Positions 54,113 to 63,053 of a stretch of 64,000 nt of DNA are shown in pieces. This DNA is from Acorus gramineus (taxonomy: Eukaryota; Streptophyta; Magnoliopsida; Acorales; Acoraceae), in contig JAUJYN010000026.1 of assembly GCA_030737835.1 (NCBI GenBank), positions 1,376,395 to 1,440,394 of the forward strand, read 5' to 3'. Position numbers and translations under genes: made by a program. Under the pieces are notes generated by a model. The model did not search any database, was not told the DNA's origin, and saw only the letters and a list, made by a program, of their open reading frames with translations. Position 1 is the stretch's first letter; every line of letters starts with the position of its first letter.

Positions 54113-56086
54113 TTAGTCAAGTTTCTCAAAGCTCGATTGATATGACACATCGACTCGCCGTTCGCATTTACTGCTCTCCCCTTCGTCTCTGCTCTCCAGC
54201 TGAGGCACCACCTTTAGCACCCAATGCGAATAAGTATCAGTATATAATCGTTTATCCATTCAAACGCAACAACAGCATAAATTACGTACTCAAAACTTTC
54301 AGTTAAAGTAAAATAAAAAAAAACAAACAAAAAGAACAAAAAGATAACACTTATATTAAATTCTGTCAATATTTAAACCTTTATATATTTAAATTTAAAT
54401 AAAAATAATTTAAAACTTTCTCCAACCATTTATCCATACCCACACCAAATCAAGCTTTTATTCAAATATTTACCCAAATCAAAGAGGACCCAAATCTGTA
54501 CCTAAATTTTCAACATCTTTTTTTTTTTTATCTCTACATTTTCTTTCAATGTGATTTTTTTTTCCTTCAACTCTACCTTTAGTTGAATTATATTAGATGC
54601 TTTCCCACCCTTAAAAATTTTCACTTTCTTGAGTCTTCTTTCTTAAGTCTTTATCTTTGTTTTTAAATTTTTTATTTTTTTATTTTTCAAAAAATTGGAT
54701 GAGTTTAATTTTTAAATTTAAATGTCTTGAATGAAAGAAATTGAATAATAAAAATGTTTATGGAAAGACTTTGAAAATATTTATACAAAATAATCAGAAT
54801 AAGATATGGATTTTTTAAAAGATTTAAATAAAATATAAAATGATGATTAAAAACATATCATATCAAATTAATTTTTATTTAAATTTTAAATAAAATTTAA
54901 ATATAAATTTAAAAACTGTAGACGACCTTACAAAGGGACTCACTGAAAATTATCAGTACATCAAAAGAGCATTTAAGGAACCCCACCAACTCGTTTAATC
55001 ATTTCACACACACGCGCGCAAAAAAAAAAAAAAAAAAAACAATATCTTACGGCGGTGAAGAAATTTAATTCAACCACCAGAAATTTAGGTTTATAACTAA
55101 TTAAACCTTGGTCCAAAAAAAATCTAATATGTGACATCATCTGTTGGTTTTGAACCGCTCGGAGAGATATTTTTTACTAATAAAAGTTTCCGCACACCGT
55201 CTCCGACGATATATCCGCGGGAGCACGTTAGAACATAGAACAGAAGTGAACCATTGGCATTCTCATGGAAACCTCACCTGATCCTGCGATGTACTATACG
55301 GACGCGAACGCGAACGCGAGCGCAACTCTCTCTTCGCTCGTGATCGGTTGACTCCTGATTTGCCTACATAAAAAAAGAGAGAATAAATTACCAAAAAAAT
55401 GTATTGTATTCTATCATATAAATGAAGATGTTCGCCAAGGTTTAAAAATATTATTTTTCTTTCAAGAGTTTGCCGTGTATATGGGTTTTTCTTAAGAGAA
55501 AAAACACAGACAGACTAACATATTTTGTAATCAAATTATTTGATGATAATAAGAAACCGGTTTTTGTTTTATTCCATGAATGTATGTAAAATTTACGTGT
55601 CTTCTATCTTGTGATTTTTGTTCTTCTGCAGATGGTTTGAGTTCTAACCGGTTTAGCTCCGTCAACAATAAATTTACAAATAATTTGATATAAAACGAAG
55701 AAGCCTACAATTAACTGTCCAGATCTTTGAGTAACACCAATTATCCGGCTACGGATGTTCCCATTTCTGTCTTTTTATTATTACGTAAAACAAAAACAGT
55801 GCAGCGCGAATCCCGAGACGTTTTTTTTTTTTTTACCTCCTCTGGCTGGACAGTACCGCTTCGAGTCGAAGGTGGAGTCGGCGCTGTCGGGGAGGTAGCG
55901 ATCGAGGCGGATTCGCGACGACACGAAGGCGGCGTCGTCGTCGACCTTGTCGAGGGAGGAACCCCGATCGTGGGCCGTCCCGAGCATCCTCCTCACGAAA
56001 GACGCCTCTATCCAGTTCAGGAACGACACGTGCATCTCGTCCGTCCAAAGTCCGTCGTCCACTCCGACGATCTTCTTAAGATCCAT
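54113..56086 (-). CDS. Cold-regulated protein 27/28-like gene, three exons (predicted 144 aa)
   Basis: The proposed structure is complement of 54113-54211, 55278-55363 and 55837-56086. Exon 1 begins MDLKKIVGVDDG and carries LWTDEMHVSFLNWIEASFV, the signature of the plant COR27/COR28 family, then LDRYLPDSADSTFDSKRY. It ends at an AG/GTAAAA donor in phase 1. Exon 2 follows TTTTTTTATGTAG and ends CAG/GTGAGG; it encodes an RSRSRSR stretch and PYSTSQDQ. Exon 3 follows an AAAG acceptor, gives VVPQLESRDEGESS and ends at TAA. Phases join without stops. COR27 and COR28 are small nuclear, clock- and cold-regulated repressors that link freezing tolerance, light and flowering. This product is shorter than the Arabidopsis proteins, so further exons or C-terminal loss are possible. 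Confidence 0.6.
54212..55277 (-). other. Putative intron 2 of the COR27-like gene
   Basis: A 1066-bp AT-rich intron starts GTGAGG and ends CTAAAG on the minus strand. It contains an A19 run at 55021 and no recognisable insertion. Confidence 0.5.
55364..55836 (-). other. Putative intron 1 of the COR27-like gene
   Basis: A 473-bp intron starts GTAAAAAAAAAAAA and ends TTTTTTTATGTAG on the minus strand. Its length and AT content are ordinary for a plant intron. Confidence 0.5.
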
Positions 56087-56193
56087 TAATAAGTCGATCC
56101 AATATACCGAAGAAAAAAAGATTGCTATGCTCTGACAAGGCGGTGAAGATATCTTTGATTTTGATTCGGCGAGAGAGGGGTTTTTTTATTTTT

Positions 56194-56284
56194 TTTATAT
56201 GAAAGCCAAGGTGGCGCCCGCAGCGACCTAGATATTTGTTAAATCGGTAGTTTGGTCACACGTGGTTTTCTTCTCAGATATTTT
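56194..56284 (-). promoter_or_regulatory. Promoter elements of the COR27-like gene: TATA, evening elements, G-box/ABRE core
   Basis: On the minus strand a TATAAA lies about 108 bp before the ATG (56194-56199). CAAATATCT, with the evening-element-like core AATATCT, is at 56230-56238. A G-box CACGTG, with ABRE core ACGTG, is at 56259-56264. A canonical evening element AAAATATCT is at 56276-56284. Evening elements together with ABRE-like motifs are the known basis of cold and clock control of Arabidopsis COR27. Their presence within 200 bp of the start supports the gene call. Confidence 0.55.
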
Positions 56285-56313
56285 TTTTTTCTCTTTCGAG
56301 GGCTTTTGGTTGT

Positions 56314-56345
<32 letters not shown>

Positions 56346-56608
56346 GATATATGAGACGATAAATATTCTACACCACACATGTCCTCTGTGTGAGTTGTTG
56401 ACCTCAGATCTGGAATGGATATTTTGTGCTTTCGCGTCTTTTCTTGGCTTCCGATGTGACGCTCTTCTGTGTATGTTGCACTCGTTTTATTTATTGGATC
56501 TCACCTCGTAAAGATTTCAGATTTTTTATATTTTTGTTTTTGAAAAAAAGATTGGAGACATATTTCTTTTATCCTTGAATAATTTTTTTTATATTTTATT
56601 TTACACAT
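56285..56608. other. Upstream flank of the COR27-like gene
   Basis: T-rich sequence with a T run at 56316-56336. No feature beyond the distal promoter is recognisable. It ends at the Tat LTR. Confidence 0.5.
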
Positions 56609-57299
56609 TATGGAGATAAAAATCCGCACGACACGTGTCAGGCAAGAACTGATGTGTCATAGCAAGATGAATATGGGTCATGCGTGGGCCCTGTGAATCA
56701 GAATCTGGATTCTGAGCAATGATGACTTTCCCAGATATGTTGACACTAGTAGATCTAGGGTCTAGTTGGACAGTCGGGCACCTCGCGAAAGAATACCACC
56801 TCGAGCAGTTAAGGCACAACCAGACAAGAGGTCTGGTCGGTTGATCTTCCATCTCGCAAACGCACTCAAAATGGCGTGATGGATAAACGAGTAGGCCAAA
56901 GGGCTACGAACAGACTGAAGAAACGGTCAGAGGAATGAAACGCCAAGTGACAATTAAGGCCCACTACCCACGAAACGTGGGTAATCAATAGTCCAACATG
57001 GGGAACATTTTCGTAAAAAAAAAGCCCACTAAACACTTAGTAGCAAGGCAATTACAAGGCCAGTAAAGGAACTACGTGTGACTTGATCCCAAAGGGGTAC
57101 GTAGGCAGCCTATAAAGAGGTCGCGCGATGGCACTCTAAAGGCACTGTCAGTCATTCACAGCAATCGATCCCAGTCAGTCATTGAGACAGGAAAAGACAG
57201 ATTCAAGCCACCAAATTAAATTTTTTTTTCACAAAAATTCCAATCCAAGTTTTAATCCCACTTCTACAAATTTAACTGTAGGGGAAGTTATCCTCCTCA
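56609..57299 (+). repeat. 5' LTR of the plus-strand Tat element (about 690 bp)
   Basis: The start was set by matching TATGGAGATAAAAATCC to the minus-strand relative at 13458. The end CCTCCTCA lies one base before the primer site. The LTR holds ACGTGTCAGGCAAG, a single copy of the region that is a 60-bp array in the relative, and the TATA box CCTATAAAGAGG at 57109-57120. Confidence 0.7.
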
Positions 57300-57300
57300 G

Positions 57301-57319
57301 TTTGACGCCGTCTGTGGGA
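57301..57319 (+). other. Primer-binding site of the plus-strand Tat element
   Basis: TTTGACGCCGTCTGTGGGA lies directly behind the LTR end and matches 3358-3340 on the minus strand. Confidence 0.8.
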
Positions 57320-57346
57320 CATCATAACAAAAAGCTAGTGTTCAGA

Positions 57347-58900
57347 ATGTCTGATCCAAATGACACCCCTTTCGAAAGACAACAAAGTCGAGTTGACGTC
57401 CCACCAAGTGTTGCCATCAACAATTCACCCGGGGCCATGATCAGTCAGGCCCAAGATCTCCGGCAGGTGGTGGAATCCACACAGAAAACACTCCTCACCC
57501 GCCTCTAGGGATCCATGAAACAAATGATTGAAACATCGATGCAACAGTTCTACGCCAACCAGCATCTGCAACTTCCTGTTCAATAGGGCGTCCTGCCGCC
57601 ACCCCCGGCACAGCCCAATCCTCCAATTCGGAAAGAAGCACCTCTTCCTCGAATCGTAGGCAACAGAGCCGTCGACGTTCACGCTCCCCTTGGGCTTGCC
57701 GATGGGTTCATGAGGAACCAAGGCACGGACGTTCCCCACGTCGGGAACGTTCCACCCGGAGGGAAGCATTGTGGAGGCCGGCGCATCAAGAAAGATTGGC
57801 CTTCAGCGAAACATCCGGCGGATGCCAGGGCAATCCCCTGTAGCAAACAGAGGGAGCCGTCGTGTAGCCCCGCCACAACCTACGTTCGGAGGTGTGGCGA
57901 GCCCGAGATCACGGGATGGTAGAGCACGCATTACGGGGCTTCGCCTCTCCGTTTTGCCCAGCCATCCTCAGAGAACGATTTCCACGGAAGTTTGTTCAGC
58001 CCAAGTTCAAGCTGTACAATGGCACGTTGGACCCTTACGACCATATTTTTGTGTTCCGTCACTCCATGGCATTGTACGAGCTATATGACGGGCTGATGTG
58101 CTGCCTCTTCCCATCCAACCTAGAATGGGCCGCCCTCACTTGGTTCCACCTTCTAACGCCTGCGGCGATCCAAACTTTCGAAGAGATCGGCACAATGTTT
58201 GCCGAGCACTTCATCTGCAGTAGGCAAAGGAAGAAAGACCTTGGAGATCTCATGAAGATCCAAATGCAACAGAGAGAATCGATTTGTCAATATGTCGATC
58301 GATTCCGTATCCTGAAGTTCGAAGTAGAAGACTGCAATGAGGACGCTGCAGTCATGGCCTTTCGCAATGGACTTCCAGCTGGCAATAGCCTGAAGGAATC
58401 GCTCATCAAGCGCACTTCTTCCTATTTGCGTGATCTAATGGGGTGTGCTGAAAAGTACGCAAAGGTGGAAGAGGAGTCTAAGCTCCTCAAGCAAGTGGTG
58501 GCGGCATCCCGCTCTTTGCCGACTGCCACCACTCCCGCACCGGCAACTAAACGCTCGACGGAATCCTGTCAGAAGGACCGACGGGGTGACAAGGACAAGA
58601 AGCAGGGCACCTCAACGAATGCGGTGCGAGAGGGATAGGGGACATTCTTTAAAATCCCACCATCCCAAATTCTGCCCAAAATTCAGAGTCAGCAATGGTT
58701 CAGGTGGCCTGAGCCAATGAAGAGTGATGAGTCAAAGTGGGACCAGTCTCTCCGTTGCGACTATCACAAAAGCGTGGGGCACACGACCGATCGGTGTCAC
58801 ATTTTTCGAGGATTCCTGGAAGAACATGTCTGGAAGGGTCGCCTAAAGGAATATGTACCCTCCGAGAAGACCCAAGCTGCAGAGGAGTAGCATGTTACAA
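57347..58900 (+). pseudogene. Tat-lineage gag, broken
   Basis: The start is MSDPNDTPFERQQSRVD near 57347, stopping at 57508. A low-complexity charged part between 57510 and 57890 is split among frames. The capsid core follows in the 57892-58638 frame (ASPFCPAILRERFPRKFVQP, YNGTLDPYDHIFVFRHSM, AALTWFHLLTPAAI, FRNGLPAGNSLKESLIKRT). The zinc motif CDYHKSVGHTTDRC lies near 58757. A stop follows GSRKTQAAEE-like sequence at about 58889. Confidence 0.85.
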
Positions 58901-59600
58901 ACGTTGACCAACACTGCGGCCGAGGTTATCGATGTCATCTTCAGAGGCAAACTGCATTTCACCAAGCCGAAGAGTGTCCGACGAGATTCGAAGAAGATGC
59001 AAATCCCCTTCGAAATGATGCAGATCGACTAGGAGCCGAAGCTAGTCACAAAGAAAGCAAAGAATGATGATGAGGGAGTTATCACCTTTTCTGACACCGA
59101 CCTGGAGGGAGTCCACGCCCCACATTCTGATGCGCTGGTAATTACCCATGCATCTCTAATTTTGACGTCAAAAGGATCCTTGTCGACAAAGGGAGCTCAG
59201 CCGACATCCTTTTTATGCAACCCTTCCTTCAGATGGGTTTGAAAGCGGCTGACCTCATACCGACTAAGGATCCAGTGGTCTCTTTCAATGGTGCGCGAGT
59301 CATCCCGGCCGGACAGATCACCTTGCCAGTCCGAGCAGGAAATAAGCGTCCATGACAAAGTTCACCATCATGAACCTCCCATCACCATACAAAGCGATCA
59401 TTGGGCGCACATGGTTGATGGCGATGAAGGCGATCCCCTCCACTTATCATCAGCGTCTTCGTTTCCCCACGGCTGAAGGGATAATGGAGATTCAAGGGGA
59501 TCAGGTAGCCACGAGACGATGCTATATGGCGGCACTGGTGGGGAAATCAACCCTGCCTGAGGAACTACCCGAGGAGGGAGAGATCCATCCTAAGAGGTAG
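58901..59600 (+). pseudogene. Tat-lineage protease and protease-RT linker, broken
   Basis: The protease motif reads VDKGSSADILFMQPFL (DKG at 59185-59193) where the minus-strand relative has DTG. A catalytic-site change is therefore present in addition to frameshifts. The linker MTKFTIMNLPSPYKAIIGRT is in the 59352-59600 frame and ends in a stop at 59598. Confidence 0.8.
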
Positions 59601-60580
59601 CAATTACTTCAAGACCGAGTCAAGGCGGACGAGAGCCGACTCGGTCCCGAAGATAGGGTTCTGGAAGACCTAGAGGAGGTCCCCATAGACCCTATTGACC
59701 CCGAGAAATTCTTTTTCGTCGGGAGTTTACTGTTAGCCGAGGAAAGAAAGGCGATACTTGACCTCCTTGTCAAAAACAAGGATGTCTTTGCCTGGAAACC
59801 TCGCGACATGTCGGGGATTGACCCCGAGGTCGCAAACCACCGGTTGTTCATTTCGCCCACCATTCACCCAGTTCGGCAGAAGCAGCGGTGAATGGCCTTG
59901 GCACATGCAGAAGCAGTACGAGACGAGGTGAATAGATTCTTGGTCGCCTGGTTCATCCGCGAAGTGCGACATCCCGACTAGCTGGCCAACACCGTGGTGG
60001 TTCCAAAGAAGAACAAGAAGTTGCGGGTGTGCGTAGACTTCACAGACTTGAACAGCGTGTGCCTGAAGGACAACTTCCCACTGCCAAAGATCAATCAGCT
60101 GGTGGACTCCTCATCGGGTAATGAACTAATGAGTTTTATGGATGCTTATTTAGGCTACCACCAAATCCCATTGTGCGAGCCTGACCAAGAAAAAACCGCA
60201 TTTATAACCCCCACCGATATTTACTGTTATAAAGTAATGCCATTCGGGTTGAAAAATGCCAGGGCTACCTATCAGAGGTTGGTCACGAAGATCTTCCAGC
60301 ACCAGATCGGGATACCTGTAGAAGTCTATATTGATGACATGATGGTCAAGAGCAAGCGCAGAGCTGACCATCTGTCCCATTTGAAAGAGGTCTTCACTGT
60401 GTTACGCAAATACCGGCTCAAATTAAAAGCAACAAAGTGCTCCTTCGGAGTCACCTCGGGAAAGTTTTGGGGTATTTGATGACTCAACGAGAAATCGAAG
60501 CCAACCCCGATCAGATCAAAGCAATCATGGAGATGGAGCCTCCGCAGAACAAGAAGGAGGTGCAGAAGCTTACTTATATG
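59601..60580 (+). pseudogene. Tat-lineage reverse transcriptase, truncated
   Basis: The RT N-terminus (ILDLLVKNKDVFAWKPRDM) precedes a stop near 59889. VVVPKKNKKLRVCVDFTDLN runs on in the 59994-60479 frame with the catalytic YIDDMMVKSKRR at about 60330. It reads into the connection (LRKYRLKLKATKCSFG), then frameshifts to GYLMTQREIEANPDQIK. At about 60580 it joins the antisense ORF region, so RNase H and integrase are absent. Confidence 0.88.
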
Positions 60581-61850
60581 TTGTCTGTGTTTTGGCGAGT
60601 AAAAGTGCCTCAATCGTTGCTTGGCGAGCGCTTTCCAGGTCGTCTTCAAGAAGGCAACCCCTGAGTTGAGCACAGGCAACCTCCTTGTTGGTGCGCCCAA
60701 CAAAGGTACTAGCCGAAGGAGCCGCTGCAGAAGCCCTGACAAGCATAGCCTGATTGGCTAATGTAACCCTTGGGGAGGCCAAGTTTGGAGCATCGACTGC
60801 TACGGAAGGAATGGCCTCCGAGGCTGAGACGAAAGGAACGTCCGAGCGAGAGGGTTCTGAAGGAACGGCCGCGGTCTGAATGACCGAGGACACCATCAGA
60901 GACGGCGAGATGGAGGATGGAGTCTCCACCATAACAGCTAGGGGCACCCCCGAGTGAACCTCTGGAGGGGATGCAACCCCCATCGCCGCAACTGGGCTTG
61001 ACCCAGGTACTACAATCGAGGGAGGCGCCATCTTGACTGCCTCGATTGATGACAACTCAGCTCTTGCCAAGTCGACTACCGAGATGGAGGACTCGATCAC
61101 CTCAACTTCAGGAGATAGCGGAACCACTACCGCGTCTAGAGATTTGCTAGCGGTAGCACTCGACGGGCTTCCCGGTCCGCTAGAGGTCGGGGCAAACCCC
61201 GATCCTTGACCACCAGCTGCATCCGCAGGAGGCCTACTTGGACCCCCAGAAGGGAGAGTCGAAGGTGTGCCAAGTGTGGCGGCCGCCCCCTCTCTTGTCT
61301 CGTCCACCTGGATTGAAGACTCAGGACGAGGCGTTTTTTACCTTCGTTTTGAAGGAAGCGGCAATCTGGGCCTCTTCCTTGAAATAGAGGCAAACTTGGC
61401 TTTGAGGGCAGCGAGCTGTCTAGCCACCTCCTCGTTCACAACGAAAAAGAAGCAGAAGGAGCGTCGGGGCTCGACGATGTGCCAGCGGCCACCGAGGAAG
61501 AGCCAGCGGCCCAAGAACCTGGAGGGCTAAGAATTTTGTGGAAATCTTTATCCTCCACTTCTTGGGTGCGAGCAATCTGATCAAACTTCACCACTGAAGG
61601 ATCCGGAGTTGCTTGCTCAAGGTCATCTGACAAGAAATAAAGAAACTCTTCAGGTCTCGATGATGAAGGGAACGATCTAAAAGGGCACTCACTCTTATGC
61701 TTACCCAATTTCATCGAACGAAGACAATGTGGCACCTTCGGCCTACCATGCGGTCCGTAGGTTGAATTCCCAAGGACCAGTCATGTCACGCCTGGCCCAG
61801 GCCCAAGAGTCCCAAGAGGCTCATGGATTGGGTGAGGGTGAGGGTGTTTA

Positions 61851-61892
61851 GTCCCACATCGCCTAATGGGAGGAGATAGTCTGTGCTTATAT
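61851..61892 (+). promoter_or_regulatory. USE-like element and TATA box in TRIM LTR 1
   Basis: GTCCCACATCG (61851-61861) is an exact match to the plant snRNA upstream sequence element RTCCCACATCG. TTATAT follows after 25 nt (61887-61892). The same pair occurs at 62142-62183 (one mismatch, GTCTCACATCG), 62433-62474 and 32165-32206. Confidence 0.6.
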
Positions 61893-61993
61893 GTGAGCAC
61901 AGATCTTACACACCAAGACGCGTTTTAAACCCGTGAGCCCATTTAGGGGCAAAGCGGACAATTTCTTGCTGTGTAAGCCTGGGGCGTTACAAT

Positions 61994-62006
61994 TGGTATC
62001 AGAGCC
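61994..62006 (+). other. Primer-binding site of the TRIM (first internal unit)
   Basis: TGGTATCAGAGCC lies two bases after the LTR end GGGGCGTTACA. The second unit repeats it at about 62285-62297. Confidence 0.85.
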
Positions 62007-63053
62007 TGTCCATTTCGCGATGGTGGGTGTGAGTGGCCCCACACGAGGACGTGTGGCCTATTAGAGGGGGTGATTGTGACGCCTGGCCCAGGCCCAAGAG
62101 TCCCAAGAGGCTCATGGATTGGGTGAGGGTGAGGGTGTTTAGTCTCACATCGCCTAATGGGAGGAGATAGTCTGTGCTTATATGTGAGCACAGCTCTTAC
62201 ACACCAAGACGCGTTTTAAACCCGTGAGCCCATTTAGGGGCAAAGCGGACAATTTCTTGCTGTGTAAGCCTGGGGCGTTACAATTGGTATCAGAGCCTGT
62301 CCATTTCGCGATGGTGGGTGTGAGTGGCCCCACACGAGGACGTGTGGCCTATTAGAGGGGGTGATTGTGACGCCTGGCCCAGGCCCAAGAGTCCCAAGAG
62401 GCCCATGGATTGAGTGAGGGTGAGGGTGTTTAGTCCCACATCGCCTAATGGGAGGAGATAGTCTGTGCTTATATGTGAGCACAGATCTTACACATCAAGA
62501 CACATTTTAAACCCGTGAGCCCATTTAGGGGCAAAGCAGACAATGTTTTGCTGTGTAACCCTGGGGCGTTACAAGTCAGCTGCACAAGACACTCCTCCCT
62601 CCACCCACTGTCGAAGGAAGGGAGCTTCTCCACGAGAGGGGTTATGTCTTTTCTGGCCAAGAGATAGAAAGCATTCTCTGCTTTCCTCAGGTCATACAAA
62701 TGTTAGATGTCGTCTACCCCGAGATCGAGGTGCAGCGAACGGTTGATGGTGACAACGCACATCAGAACCCTCAACAGGTTAGGAGAACATTGTGTCGGGT
62801 GAAGCTTAAACCGACACATGAAATCCTTAACCAGTTGGGGGAGAGGAAGAGAAAGGGAACTTCTCAGCATCTGAGAAGGATACATGTAAAGCACATCAAA
62901 GTTCTTATGCTTCATAAGGTCGAAGAATTTCTCTTGAGTAGGCATGATGATGATGGATTCAGGGATTGACAGAGAAGATCTTAGTCTCTGAACGATGTCT
63001 GTCGACGTGGTGATGCGAGAAGAAAAACGAGAAGAGGCTAGGTTTGAGAACAA

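Larger units (their letters stand above)
61784..62573 (+). mobile_element. Tandem TRIM: LTR-internal-LTR-internal-LTR
   Basis: Three 208-bp LTRs (61784-61991, 62075-62282, 62366-62573) alternate with two 83-bp internal regions, so the period is exactly 291 bp. Each internal region has a primer site TTGGTATCAGAGCC at its start and a polypurine stretch AGAGGGGGTGAT at its end, with no coding sequence. One duplication, AGTCA (61779-61783, 62574-62578), flanks the whole array. Size and structure define a terminal-repeat retrotransposon in miniature. Confidence 0.93.
60570..63053 (-). pseudogene. Antisense accessory ORF of Tat element, Transposase_28 ('putative gypsy type transposon') family, split by TRIM array
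   Basis: The minus strand begins MFSNLASSRFSSRITTSTD at 63053. It contains SLPLPQLVKDFMCRFKLHPT, then CSPNLLRVLMCVVTINRS and MYDLRKAENAFYLLARKDI. These resemble the N-terminal domain of the plant 'putative gypsy type transposon' family that accompanies Tat-like elements. The tandem TRIM (61784-62573) interrupts it after VQLT. Beyond it come a serine-rich part (61735-61436) and an alanine/proline/serine-rich tail (61307-60570). There are several stops. Function is unknown; naming rests on remembered motif similarity. Confidence 0.65.

Noticed and set aside
55727-56089. Plus-strand 120-codon frame opposite the COR27-like exon 1, and a plus-strand frame at 54106-54306.
   Set aside because: Both are mirror images of exons 1 and 3, whose minus-strand translation carries family motifs and splice sites.
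61784-62573. Considered Cassandra-type TRIM (5S rRNA-derived promoter).
   Set aside because: No 5S internal control region motifs were recognised in the LTR; the promoter-like motifs are snRNA-type instead.
61784-62573. Considered a CRISPR-like or satellite array because of the regular spacing.
   Set aside because: The 291-bp units have TG...CA ends, primer sites, polypurine tracts and a target duplication, so it is a retrotransposon tandem in a plant genome.
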